Shown: piece by piece, positions 21,388-33,130 of the stretch
Layout of the letters: each line of letters starts with the position of its first letter
How positions within the stretch are numbered: position 1 is the first letter of the stretch
Source: Cenococcum geophilum 1.58
Lineage: Eukaryota > Ascomycota > Dothideomycetes > Gloniales > Gloniaceae
DNA: 64,000 bases
Assembly (NCBI GenBank): GCA_001692895.1
Contig: KV748225.1
Location: 868,001-932,000 of the forward strand
Direction: 5' to 3'
Position numbers and translations under genes: made by a program
The notes under the pieces: generated by a model
Database searches by the model: none
Seen by the model: only the letters and a program-made list of their open reading frames with translations
Told to the model about the DNA's origin: nothing

Positions 21388-22801
21388 GAAGCTAATCCAA
21401 AATTGGAATATAGAGAGAGTCTCTCTAAACTGGCAAAAACCGTGGTCTCCTCCTATTCCCGCTTTCTTTTCTATCTCTAAGGGTAGTAAAGAAGAAGCTG
21501 CACAAGAACATCTAAGACTAGTAGAAAATCTACAAGAATCCCTAAAGTGGGACCTAGTAGATATATACTATACAGATGGCTCTAAAGACAATAAATTAAA
21601 TGCAGTAGCCATATGCAAAATAGGAGAGAGAAATAGGATTAAATATGCAACAAACTGGAATCTAGGGCCCTATATGGAAATTATGGACGCAGAGCTTTAT
21701 GCAGTCTATAGGGCCATAGAACACCTAAAACAATAAAGACTAGAAGAGAAACAGGTTTATATCTTTATAGATAGCCAAGCGGCTATTAAGAGATTACAGC
21801 TTAATTTTCTTACAGGAGGGCAAGAACTAGTCTTTAAAATTACGCAAAGCTGTTCCTATCTAGCTAGCAGGAATATCTCTATTAACTTCCATTAGGTCCC
21901 TAGCCACCTAGAAATTTATAAAAATAAAATAGTAGATAAACTAGCTAAAAAGGGCCTCTNTAGAAGAAAAATANAATCTTCTTATTCTTNNNTAGCCNAC
22001 CTAGGGAAACNAGCAAGAGAAAAGANACTANAANAGTGGAAAAANAATTGGCAACAGAATAAAAGCAAAGGAAAACACTATACTAGGATCTATAAAGGAA
22101 ACTACCCTTTCTCTTTTAAAGCTACCAAGGATAAATATCCTAAAAAGCTACAATCAGCTTTCTTTTAACTAAAACTAGGAAAAGGCTTCTTTAAATCCTT
22201 CTCTAAAACAATAGGGAAGGATAAAGAAGGTAGATGCTTTAAGGACTGTANNGCGGTACAAACCCCTACGCACCTCTTACTAGAATGCAGACTANANTGG
22301 GAAGANAGAAAGGAAATNNAAAGACAAATAGNCTCTTCTCTCTCCTTAGAGAAGCTTTTTTGTACAAAGAAAGGAANAAGGGCGCTTTTTCTATTCTTAA
22401 GTAGGACAAAAATAGCTACTGGGAAGTGGCTAAGAGCAGAAGGATCTCTAGAAGGAGGCAACTCCTACTAAAGTCCTAGTAGATAGACCATAGAAAGCAA
22501 AAGGATAGAAATAAACTATAAAAAGGACAGGGACAGGCGTTAGGATTATTTATAATTTTATTCTAATTTTTTCTACTATTTTCCTATTGTTTTCTTACTA
22601 CCTAATAGTTGTTAGCAACCTAGTATCTTACTAGGAAGCTGTAAATCCCTAGCTTAGGGATTTATAAACTACTAGGACATAGCTACTAGTACATATTAAG
22701 CTGCCTAGAAAGGATTTATGTATATAAAACTATAGCGCTATAGCCTAAAGACTGTATGCGTAGTATTGTACGTAGTATAATACAATGGATATAAAAATAA
22801 A
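21388..22801 (+). mobile_element. LINE (Tad1-like) copy 2, 5'-truncated, with 15-bp TSD
   Basis: 1414 bp flanked by a perfect 15-bp TSD, AGATTCGTGCCCTTA (21373-21387 and 22802-22816). The 3' tail is ATAAAAATAAA. Closely similar to 1-1351. Many N bases fall between 21960 and 22380. The insert is 5'-truncated, as usual for target-primed reverse transcription. Confidence 0.95.
21540..22340 (+). pseudogene. LINE ORF2 C-terminus: RNase H and Cys/His motif
   Basis: RNase H catalytic motifs are visible in order: YYTDGS (about 21566), MDAELYAV (about 21684), IDSQAAI (about 21762) and VDKLAKKG (about 21933). Near 22233-22295 the frame reads CFKDC...QTPTHLLLEC, a CCHC finger. Frames shift at least twice, so this is a dead copy, but it is better kept than copy 1. 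The minus-strand frame at 22165-22461 is a shadow of it. Confidence 0.85.
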
Positions 22802-22816
22802 AGATTCGTGCCCTTA

Positions 22817-24072
22817 TAGCTAATTAGAAAGCCGACCGTTTTTAAGCTTAAAGTATATAGAAGACCTTATAAGAGATCCTATTTAATAGGATAAACCGTA
22901 CTTTTAAAAATCAGAGGATTTAAGTATAAGGAAAGCTCTATATTAATTATAACTATTTCCTTTCTAAAGGGGCTAAAATACTCTACCTCTTTAGTTAAAC
23001 TACTAGGGACACCTAATGGTACCTTTAAGCTAAGTTTAAGGATAAGTTCCCTATCTAATTTATATTTATTAATAAGATACTATAGCACCTAGCAGCTATT
23101 TATATTAACCTAAATAAAGTACGGGGTATAGTATAACTAGAATTACCTAATAATAAAACTAAACTAACCCTTTACTAAATTCTAGACTTAATTTTTATAC
23201 CTTATAGGAGAAGGCTAGGTTCCCCTTAAGAACTACCGTTTATACCTATATAATAAGCTAATAATCTAGCTATAAGAAAAGATTACTATAACCTTAAATA
23301 ACCTACTAACTTATAAAAGACTTATAGCTTATTACCTATTATTAGACTTAGAGCTAAAGCAGATTAACGCTCGCCCTAATTAGTAAAGTAACTCTATAAT
23401 AATTAGAACTTATTAGCTATATCTATAGAAGCTAAAATAGGAAAATAAGCTATAACTGCTTTTATACCAAAAGCGGTTGCAACTATATACTAGTAAGCCT
23501 CGCCTAACTAGCTAGTACTTATTATAATACCCTAATTAACCCTACCTCGGCTATATGCTATAACTATAATAAGGAGGGTTACTTTACCTTATTATACCCA
23601 GAGCTAAAGGATATAAGCGATATTAAGGAAATAGAGGAAGGAAAAGTATTTAATACGTTGGGAAAAGAAGAGCCCTAGGGAAAGACTCCTTAGGATACCC
23701 TATCAATCTTAAAGAGATTAATTTAAGTTAGTTAATAGGTAAAAAACACTTTATAGTTCTATATATAGTATTTTAAAATAGATATAAAGTTAATATAGCC
23801 GCGCTTATTAATACTGAAGTAAATAGCTTTGCCTTTATAAATACTACCTATATAATTAACGTTACTAAGTTTCTAAATATAAAAGCTATCATACTAGAGA
23901 AGCCTATTTGGGTAAAAGGCTATAATGGCTAAGCTATTTAACCGATTACCTACATTTTAAAGTTATATATTTCTCTTAATAGATAACGCTAATATAGTAT
24001 CCTATTTTGTATCTTGGACCTAAGGTCCTATAATATAATTTTTAGCCAGAAATAGATATCTTACTTTAATAT
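22817..24072 (+). pseudogene. Gy6 gag and protease
   Basis: A gag with the reading ARPNQQSNSIII, then a degenerate zinc knuckle (CYNYNKEGYFTLLYP) near 23550. After about 200 bases comes an aspartic protease: AALINTEVNSFAFINT near 23800 (catalytic DTG now NTE) and LDLRSYNIIF near 24020. The reading stops at the Gy1 LTR at 24073. The first Asp codon has been lost by a G-to-A change. Confidence 0.7.
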
Positions 24073-24350
24073 TATTAGCGACTTAGTTAATCGAGGCACG
24101 AGTACAGCAAAAGGGTCGCGTAAGCCTATATAATTAAATTGTCTATAAACAAAGATCTAAAGCTAAAGAAAGGAAAGATGACGGAGGGTAGCGCCGCTTA
24201 ACGTTATATATAATCCTCTAGTTATATAATGGCAATTATTTAAAACTATATAAAACTATCTACGACTGTCCGCTATAATTTACCAATATCTATTAGCTAT
24301 AATCCACTAGTTTCCACCAATATCTATTAATTTTTACTAGCGCTGTAACA
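24073..24350 (-). repeat. Gy1 right copy 3' LTR
   Basis: 278 bp. The reverse complement starts TGTTACAGCGC and ends GTCGCTAATA. It shares the second half with 11320-11520, but the first half is longer and carries AATAGATATTGGT twice. It is preceded, on its own strand, by the G-run polypurine tract at 24353-24360. Confidence 0.85.
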
Positions 24351-25440
24351 TTACCCCCCCTCTAAAAAAGCCTGCCCTTAGGCTTTATACATCCGTATTA
24401 TATCTATAGGGTATTCTTATCTTTATACTTAATAGGCAGTTTATTATCTTCGCTATTCTAGCACTCTATTTACTTATTAAGGTACTTTAGGGGTCTAGGT
24501 TTATTAGGGTAACAGCTATAAAACTTTTAAAGCTTATAGGGACTACTTATAAAGTTTTATATAGGGTACTAAGTAGGGTCTAGGTTATTCCCTTTCTAAC
24601 TAATATAATATTTTAACGTTTCCCTTATAAGCTTATAGGCTAGTATTTCTTTAACTTTCTATTTGTTATTACTATTAACTTAGATTAATAGGGGAGGTTT
24701 ATTCTTTTATCTAGGTAATAGGTTATTTATAGCTTTCTATAGTATATCTAAAGAGAAATAGGGTAAACCTTAATTAAATCTAAGAGCTTTACTTTATATA
24801 AATTGCCTATCTTTTTAAGAACCTTATATAGTCCTACCATCTAATAGTCTAGCTTACGGCTAGGTCGTTCTATCTTTTAGTTCTTTATTATAACCTAGAC
24901 TATATTTCCTATAGTAAAGTTAGGCTCTCGCCTACTATTATATTAATTTCTAGGCCTTTTCTAGATTTGTATAGGCTACTGTCTAGGCTTCTTCTAAGCG
25001 CTTAGCGTACTACCGTATTTCCTTATAAGATAGTTTTTCACGTATAGTTTGGTGTTCTTTTAGTCTTTTCTAGTTAAAGCTTATATAGGGTAAGTAACCT
25101 ATTTCCAGTTAAATAGGGGCAAATTCTATAGAGTTATAAGGTAGGGTCGCTTGGGCATAGTTTATTAGGGGTAGTAGTTTAGCCTAATTATCTTAAAAGT
25201 AGTTAATAAAGGACCAAAGTCTCTAATTTAAGTATCAATTTATAATTTCCGTCTAACTATCTATTTAGGGGTAGTATGCTATAGAAAGCTTTAGCTTAAT
25301 ACCTAAGATTTAGGTAAACTTATTCCAAAAAGCTAATATAAATTACGGCCCGCGATTAGATATAATAGTATTTAGATTTAGTAGACGTAGTAAATATATA
25401 GTTAGGCCGCTTCTTTAGCATTAATATTCTTATAATATAG
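24351..25440 (-). pseudogene. Gy1 right copy: chromodomain and integrase C-terminal half
   Basis: On the minus strand the integrase reads KNINAKEAA...LYIYYVY and, near 25350-25370, a degenerate SNRGP/SDRGP motif. The GPY/F region follows, then a chromodomain (VKEILAYKLIRETLKYYIS, NLDPT, FYSCYPNKP) at about 24480-24660. The domain order and wording match the left copy (1352-1852, 8768-9067). Confidence 0.8.
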
Positions 25441-25671
25441 TGTGGGAGGGTACGACCACTCTCAGATAGGAAAGTCACAGTGCTGTCTGTCTGTCGGTCG
25501 GTCGGTCGGTCGGTCGTCAGTCGTAATCAATCAGTAGGAAAGCAGTCAGTAAGAAGAAAGGAAAGAATGTATTCCGGTAGGTCGTGGTGTGTAAGAAGGA
25601 GGGAAGCCGAAGGCTTGATATATACAGGAAAATGCCAAGGTACTAGGCGTAAGCCATTTTACCCCACCACA
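25441..25671. mobile_element. 231-bp TG...CA insertion with inverted ends
   Basis: The ends are TGTGGGAGGGTA and, reverse-complemented, TGTGGTGGGGTA (10 of 12 match). A 4-bp TSD, ATAG (25437-25440 and 25672-25675), flanks it, and the Gy1 integrase frame is restored when the insert and one ATAG are removed. Inside are a (GTCG)n run (25486-25515) and a 72-codon open frame without recognisable product. It could be a solo LTR of an unseen family or a MITE. Confidence 0.75.
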
Positions 25672-25675
25672 ATAG

Positions 25676-25773
25676 GATTAAGAATAGGCACTTACTAAAG
25701 CGGTTAATTAAAATTATAACTATATTGTATTTATTATGGTCTATAGGTAGCTTATAAAAGTCTATAAAGATAT
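25676..25773 (-). pseudogene. Gy1 right copy: integrase core fragment
   Basis: On the minus strand it reads FYKLPIDHNKYNIVIILINR then FSKCLFLIL, matching DxxxLPxDxxGYDxxxVVVDRFSK of chromovirus integrases. It lies between the 231-bp insertion and the Gy3 element. The frame continues to 44899. Confidence 0.85.
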
Positions 25774-25989
25774 TATAAGGTAAGGATGTAGATAGGGAGT
25801 CTAATAATAGAATAATAGGGTATATTGTATAAGTAGACAAATCCTTAAGGGAGGAGGAGTCTAAGGTATAAGGTAAGGAAGGGGTTTCCCTAGGGGCACG
25901 TGCTCTGCACGTGCCTTATAGGCGAGTTATATACAAGTCGCCTATACCTCGTAGCTATATAACTATATACTTAGGTTTTCACCTAATAA
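25774..25989 (-). repeat. Gy3 minus copy 3' LTR
   Basis: 216 bp, strongly mutated: TATAAGG...ACCTAATA. The other LTR (44684-44898) keeps TGTAAGG...ACCTAACA. The differences are transitions. Confidence 0.9.
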
Positions 25990-26049
25990 TGTTCCCCCCT
26001 TTAAAAAGGGTTATCCCTAATCCTTTATATACTTAGGCCTTAATAAAAC

Positions 26050-26336
26050 TGTTAGTATGCTTTAACAACGTGCAGAATATATATATCACAATGATATGTA
26101 CTATGCGGTATTGTTAGTAGATTGTTGTTTTTCTACTTACGACGCGCATCACATATATATATTAGGCGCGTCCTGCTATGTTCTGCTATATTCTGCCACC
26201 TCGCCATTAGCTCGCTTACCACTAGCATGTTAGCCGTATCCTGCTATATTCTACCATATTCTGCCATTAAACTATTAATTCGCTTACCACTAGCGCGTTA
26301 GCCGTCCTCGCGATATATCTAACGCTTCTAGCTACA
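26050..26336 (-). repeat. Co2 3' LTR
   Basis: 287 bp, TGTTAGTATGC...TTCTAGCTACA. It holds the block CGCTTACCACTAGC twice, a block also present in the Gy6 leader. Confidence 0.95.
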
Positions 26337-26429
26337 CTAGGAGTACTTTAGAAAATACAAAGAACTAGTAGGCTATAACTATATAGTCCGAGAAATCCAT
26401 ATACGCACTTCTCCTCCCTTCCTTTCCTA

Positions 26430-29400
26430 TCCTATGCCTCTAAATTAACGCTATTGTCGGTAGAACGTTCTACCCATTCTACCGTCTCTAACTTAATTCG
26501 GTTTATATTAATAAGTCGCTTAAGGGCTAATAACGGTTTACTTTTAGTTATAGCGTCCACAGGGTTGCTGTCTCCGTTAATCTACTTAACTTTAGCTATT
26601 TTACGTCTTTTGTATAACTGGCGTAGGCACATAACATTAATTATAAGTCTCTTCTCCTGTGTTGTTCCTAGCTTAACAAGGCATTTATAGATTAACTTGG
26701 AATCAGTATAAAGGATAAGCGGTAGGCTAATATTAAGTTATAGTTCGACTATGGCCTTAATTGCAGCGCCGATGTTAAAACTATAGGCCATAGCGTATAA
26801 TTCGGAGGCTAGTACGCTTCTAGTAACTCTCTTACACTTAACTAAGGACCAGTGGACAATGTTCGCCTTATTTAATAAGTCTGCTAGTACCAGGATATAT
26901 CCAATTTGTAATAAGAGGTCCTTATTATTTGTAAATAAAAAATCGGTAAATATAAGCAGTTAAAGTGTCTTTATATTAAGTTTAACAAAGCTTAAACCTC
27001 TTATTAAGTTTTTAATTTGCCACTAAATTCTCTTATTAAGTAGTTTTATATCTTTCTCGTTAGGGTTAATTACCTAGGCAGCGTAGGATAAATTAAAAGA
27101 AGCTTTAGGCTGGCATACGGACGAAATATAAGCTCCTCTTACTCGTTAGGCGACGTATTAGTCCTTAGGTGTAAGTGCCATACAAATAGTACCTCTAGAG
27201 CTAGTTATTATAATAGCTTCCTTAATATTAACAAGGGTTAGGTTCTGGCATTGGCGCTTCTATATAAGTGTAATTGCATAGTCCTGTTGTTAAATAATGC
27301 CTCCATTAAACTTAATTGGGTGTTCTAGTGTAAGGTACTCGCGTTCCTTAGTTAGAAACTTCGCTTTCTTAATCTTTTCTTATTCTAAAGCTGCAAAAAC
27401 CAAATTGGCTAAAAAGAGGGTATTATTAGTCTAAAGGCCAACTATTCCAAAGCTTGTAGAATTATTAAGGTGGAGTAAGCAGGGGTCGTAAGTAGATTGG
27501 TTTATATTTAACTCCTTAGTATAGTGGTTGTAATAGGTCTTAAACTAATAATTGCCTGCTTCTGGGATGCCGTATAAAGGTCTAACGACCTTAAGGATTA
27601 TGCCTTGTAAGACTCCAAGTGCTATACCGAGTTCAAGAGGTGCTCGGATATAGAAGTCTTAATTTAGTTTCGTAATTAACTAAACATAGGCTTATAAGAT
27701 ATCTCGTAAGTAAAGGTATATATCATTAGTCTAGGTTATAGCCGTAATACAGAGAATAAGGCGTTAGCTAACTCGTTAAATTATAGGTAATTGGGTTAGT
27801 ATAAGGTCTTTTTCTAGGTCGTTATAGGCCTATATAACTAGTCTTAATTTCTTAAAGGCCTTATTAGTACCGGGATTCTTAATTTTATTAACAAATCTAG
27901 AGTTAAATACTCTGTTGCCTTAAGGTACGTCCTTAATATTAACTAATTTAAAGACTCCTTTCTTAAGTAGTTCTTTAACCTCTTTCTGTCGTAAGGCTGT
28001 AAACTAACTATTAGTTTTATTCTCATCTTATAAGTATATAGATATATTTGCAGTATTAACTGCGATAGGATACTTGCGTGGTCTGCCTTATCCTCGCTTA
28101 ACTAGTTAAGGTTCCTAAGGTAGTTCCATAATTAACTAAGGTAGTTCGTTCTCATTATTAGGTTATACGTCCTCTATATCTCCAGGTTCTTGCAAGTATA
28201 GTTTTATAACTATACTACGAAAGTTAATAGGGCCGTGGGGGAGTTATACAGTATAGGTCTTATTATTAATACTAAGTAGATTATAGGGACCTAACCAGAA
28301 ACTAGGCTGGCCTATAGGTCCTTCTCTCTATGCCAGTACAAGTGAGTTAAGTGGTAGGTCGTGAATTGCGGTTATTTTAGGGCCGTTACGCATATTAAGA
28401 GCATCTACTACTTAACGTTCGGCTTTAATCTTCTTAACTTCTTCTATAGCTTTCCTAAGGGCTATAGCTCGTTATGTAACTATAGGGTTAGGTGCATCGG
28501 ATTCCACTATGCGCGGGTAAGCTCTAAATACCAGTAAGGTGGGTATAAAGCCGTTAGGGCCTATTAAATCGTTAATTGCTTTAAAAGCCATTTATAGAGC
28601 TATATCTTTATTAATGTCCGGTAATTCCGTAGTAATAATACGGTATATACGGCGAAGGGGACCGTAATAGCGTTCTACCATTCTAATTAAGTTATAGGCT
28701 TTAACGGGTACGCTTTTTATAATTATTCTAAATGTTATAGCGTACTGCTTAAATTCCTTACTTACGAAGTTCTTGCCTGCATTATGTGTAATTATATTAG
28801 GAGGTCCCAAATATATATTAATCCAGCACATTTGTAGTATATCCTATATATATTTGGCGCTAATGCTTTATAGCTATCTACTAGCTTAAAATTGTGTTCC
28901 TTTATTAACGATATATAGAAGGGGTGCGCCGTTAATGTACATAATGTCAACCACAATTAAGTAGTTAAAATTAACATTATTACGTATTATAAATCTGAAT
29001 CTATTAGGTAATTTTCCGTGTTTTTAATAATAATAGCAGTAGCGTATAAGATGGTCTAAGGTCTTACTGTTAATATTATATCCTAAGCGCTTAAGTACTC
29101 GCGTAAGGCGCTTAACTAAAGGGTGGCCAAAACGGCGATATAGTTGTTTCAGTTCCACATCGGTTAAGTAGCAAGGGTTTTACTTAAATAACTTAGTTAA
29201 ATAAGTACGTAGGAATATATTCTAAAGCAGGAAAGGGTGGCTAAAATAACGTACGACTAGTACTGTACTGCGAGATATAACTAGCAAGTTCTTTAAGTTG
29301 TTAAAATATACTTATAGGTGGTCTATATCTGCTAAGTAAAGTAAAAACGGGGTATTAACCTTAATAATATAAAACTCGATTATGCTAATAGGGGTAGCTA

Positions 29401-30751
29401 CTTTGGCTAATCCAATTAATAAGGTTAATCTAATACCGAATTATATGTTGACTATACCTTATATAGTTATATCGAGTTATATATTGGTATTAAGTCTTTA
29501 AAATGCCAAGAACTAACTATATCCTACCGTAGAGCGTTTAGAGGCTCCTATATTAATTATAATACCTAAAAAGTGGTCTGCAGTGTAGCGGAACGTAGTC
29601 GTATTATAAGTAAATAGGTCTTTATTAGTTACGAGAGGTGTTTATATAAAAGGAGTTACGCTATCTGCAGTTATAACTAAATAACTAAAGGCCTTATTTA
29701 CTAGGTTAGCAGCTATAAGGGTTACTTCCTATTGCTTAACTTAACTAAAGAATGTATAGAAGTAATTAATATGCAACCGATCACCCTAGCCGACCGTCTT
29801 AGTACTTACATTAATAGTTAGTGTATAAAAGACTTCTTTAAGCTCTTCTTCTAAGTTAATACCATTATTATCCTTATAGTCGGCGATGTATTAATTAAGG
29901 CGTTAAGTAAAGCGATTATTAAACTTGTCAAACTTGTCCTTATTAATACTTCTAAACTAAGCCTTCGCCTCTTCTTATTCTTTCTTACTATGCTTCTATA
30001 AGCAACAGTCCTCCTTATTATATATAAAGCAACGTGGTTTATATTAAGGAGGGAATTAAGGTCGATTATAATTGCGATTTTGGTTATAGTTGTCTCTCCT
30101 TCTAAGGTATCGGCGGTCTGTATAATAGGCTTAAACTTATTCTAAGTTCTACCTTTTATAAGCTATAATTAAGGATTGCAGTTTATTAATAAGGGGGCCT
30201 AGTTTATCTAGTAGATCTAATACAGCAATTTAATATACGGGAATCCCCTAATAAGATATAACAAGCTTATTATAGAGGAATGGGACTCCTTATAGTTCTA
30301 AATTCAGTCCATACTATAGTTAAAAGAGTTTAGTAACCAGTATCTGAAGATATTAACTAGTTAATTTGTCCGCATTCTTTTATATAACTATCTATAGTAA
30401 TATTAAATTCCATTTGTTAAGGCTTTTATATTTAGAACTAGGTCCTTTAAAGAAGCTATAAAGTAACTTGCAAGCGTCCTTAAATGTAAGTATAGTAAGT
30501 CTAGTATTATAGTAGTGATCTAGAGCTAGGCCTTATAGCATAAGTAGGAGAGCCTTAAGGTAGGTATTAGGTGGAACGTCTGCTCTATTACAGATATCGT
30601 AGAAGATTGTTAACTTAAAGTTAAAGTTTCCGCTAGTACCACTATATTTCTGGTCGTCTGTGTATAACTTAGCTGCATTTACTAGTTCCTTTCTATACCC
30701 TAGTATAAAAGTAGGTGCTATGGTAACAGGTATAGTAGTAGCAGGTGTCAT
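26430..30751 (-). pseudogene. Co2 copia gag-pol
   Basis: Gag starts at about 30751 (MTPATTIPVTIAPTFILGYR; later DDQKYSGTSGNFNFKL). Integrase core is at 28831-28592 (GPPNIITHNAGKNFVSKEF, VERYYGPLRRIYRI). RT is at about 27960-27330 (YVQLITKLNQDFYIRAPLE, PLYGIPEAGN); its catalytic box reads LQTNNTLFLA near 27405-27440, from LQTDD. RNase H is at about 26960-26450 (LASELYAMAYS, LILYTDSKLIYKCL, INGDSNPVDAIT). The protein is about the usual copia length but has many stops. The small plus-strand frame at 26454-26690 is a shadow. Confidence 0.9.
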
Positions 30752-31627
30752 GGCCTATAGAGGTAGGAGTAGTGAACTTAGAGGCGGAGTTATTTAAGAC
30801 ATTAGTGGAGTCGTTATAGGTATACTTTTGGGTATTAATTAAGGTATAAGGGTTTATGCAGTCTTGTGTTTTAAGCCGCGTATAAATACGTTAGTGAGTA
30901 TATTAGACTTAAAGGTGCCATTAGATTGCTCCTTATAGGCTTTATTAAATTCTTCTTAGCTCCATTTGTGTTAAGTTTCTTTAAGTAGTATATTAGCCAA
31001 AACTTGTACAAGCTTAGTACGTTTATCGTTCTTATATACATACACTCCTCCTTTATAAAGAAGGAGGAAAAGATTCTTAAGGGTTTTGGTGCTAGCTTAA
31101 GAGAATATATCCATAATAAACTCTTTAAAGTCTTCTTAAAAGTAGTCCCATAAAGCGCTGTTAATAGAGTTGTCGTTATTATATTCCCATGTCTTAAACT
31201 AAATATAGTCTATAATATTATCGTTGGTCGCAGTTTATATATTAATTCTATTCTTCTATTACTCTGCCTCTGCCTTCCAGTCTATAGGTATAGTTATCTT
31301 ATCTAGTTATAAAGAGGTTATTAATAGAGGGTGTCGGTGTTTATAGAAAGAGAGTGTTTGTAGTATTCGTAAGGAGGGAAAAAGGGTAGTTAACACAAGT
31401 TATCAAAAACTTAACTTTTAATAAGGTGGGAAGCAATATCCTTCCAAATCTAGAGTGTATTGTTTAATTCTTAGCAGTAATAAGGGTCTATAGGCGACGG
31501 CAAGCTATTAAGCTTCCAGATTATCCTTAGTACTCTCTTTAACTAAAATAAGGCCGTCGTAAGGTGGAGCGTTAGACGTCTTCTAAACTAATATATATTT
31601 CCTAATCTATGCGCGCTTACTAATTAG

Positions 31628-31914
31628 TATTAGTATGCTTTAACAACGTGCAGAATATATATATTACAATGATATATACTATGCGGTGTTGTTAGTAGAT
31701 TGTTATTTTTTTACTTACGACGCGCGTTATATATATATATTGGGCGCGTCCTGCCATATTCTGCCATGTTCTGCCACCTCGCCATTAGCTCGCTTACCAC
31801 TAGCGTATTAGCCATATCCTGCCATATTCTGCTATATTCTGCCATCGCACTATTAGTTCGCTTACCACTAGCGCGTTAGCCGTCCTCGCGATATATCCAA
31901 CGCTTTTAGCTACA
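31628..31914 (-). repeat. Co2 5' LTR
   Basis: 287 bp, the same length as the other LTR. It ends TTTTAGCTACA and is followed by the TSD AAAAC. Confidence 0.95.
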
Positions 31915-33118
31915 AAAACCTTATAAAAACCTTAATAAGGAAAAAATTGGAAGGGAAAGAGTGTCCTGATTTTGCGTATAGAAAGACAGGTGGTATACTT
32001 ACGCGAAGATATTAAGGAACTTTAACCGCCGGTTAAAGTTGTCTAATTAGTTAGATTTGGTTTGCTAAGACTTCCCTATATTTTACCGAGCTAATAGCAA
32101 TTTTATATACCCGGTATGGAAAATCCTAATTAGTCTATTTAATAGGTAGAGCTAGTAGCTTAATATTATTGCCCGAATTTGGTAGACACGAAATATTCTA
32201 AAAGCTCGCTTATAGTTGCTAGTACCTCGCAGGTAGGTTATAGGTTACTTGTATACAGCCAGATTTATAGACAGTAAGGTTATATACCTATTAAACCCGC
32301 CGCTGACCCTTGCTTTAGCCTTGCGCTATACCAGCGTAGCGCCGTATATACTTCGCGGGTAGGTTATAGGTTACTTATATATAGCTAGATTAGGACGGTA
32401 AGGCTATATACCTATTAAATCCGCCACTAACCCTTGCTTTAGCCTTGCGCGTTATCTATATAGTATATATATGGAATAGTATATAAATTATCTATATAGG
32501 TTACTACTAGTAGGCCATTAGTAGGTTATAGACCCTAGTTAAAGGACCCCAGTTATAGACGGGTATAGGATAATATAAGTTGTTAGTATAGGTTACTACT
32601 AGTAGGTTACTAGCGGGTTATAAACCCTAGTTAAAGGACTCTAGTTTTAGACGGACCTATTACCTAATATATAAATAGTCTATAAAGGTGGTATAGAGTG
32701 ACGGACTAGGTCTAGGCCTAGGAGAGTACTTTTTAATTACTTTAGGGTCACTAGTGATGCGCTATAGCCTCGCCTATAAGTCGCCTGCGAGTCGCCGGGT
32801 TATAGTAGAGTATGGCTTACATAGGATATTAATAAATTAAGCTTCACCCTATATATATACCGCAACTCTTACTATAAGTATTAGCTTATTCCTTAATCCC
32901 TTAGGATATCCTCTACCTTTCTTTAATATAGGCTATATCTTAGTAGTAGCAGCGCTTGCCTTTTGCTTACGCTTTAGCTATAAGGCTAGGTGGTAGTATA
33001 CTAGCTTTATAAAACGGTCTATAAGGATAAGGAGGTATTTTAGACTTAGGGAGATCTATAATAGAGTTAAGTAAGTAATACCGCTAGGCTTATATGGGGG
33101 CCTTAAGGGCTGCAGCTT
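31915..33118 (-). other. Gy3 minus copy: 3' UTR, chromodomain tail, integrase fragment
   Basis: Collinear with the Gy3 3' end: 23-bp palindrome (32018-32040), 27-bp palindrome (32099-32125), about two 125-bp tandem units (32210-32460), the basic tail after the chromodomain (about 32880-32990). Then, across a deletion join near 32995, comes an integrase piece reading LIDRFIKLVYYH (about 32998-33040). Confidence 0.8.
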
Positions 33119-33130
33119 ATTATAAGGTGT

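Larger units (their letters stand above)
20761..24072 (+). mobile_element. Gy6 gypsy element, 5' part
   Basis: A plus-strand gypsy element: leader or probable 5' LTR region (20761 to about 21290, starting TATGACGGTGC), gag with a degenerate zinc knuckle, then protease. The LINE at 21388-22801 interrupts its 5' gag region. Gy1 cuts it at 24073, right after the protease motif. The exact LTR end and primer site could not be set. Confidence 0.65.
26050..31914 (-). mobile_element. Co2: Ty1/copia element, full length, minus strand
   Basis: The element is 5865 bp with two 287-bp LTRs and a perfect 5-bp TSD, AAAAC (26045-26049 and 31915-31919). From right to left the minus strand reads gag, integrase, RT, RNase H. 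It is inserted in the 3' UTR of the Gy3 minus copy. All coding parts carry stops, but homology to fungal copia polyproteins is strong. Confidence 0.95.

Noticed and set aside
22165..22461. 98-codon minus-strand frame with many ambiguous residues
   Set aside because: Shadow of the LINE RNase H/Cys-His region on the plus strand.
25480..25698. 72-codon frame rich in Arg/Ser/Val
   Set aside because: Its start is the (GTCG)n run of the 231-bp insertion and it runs out into Gy1; no product is plausible.
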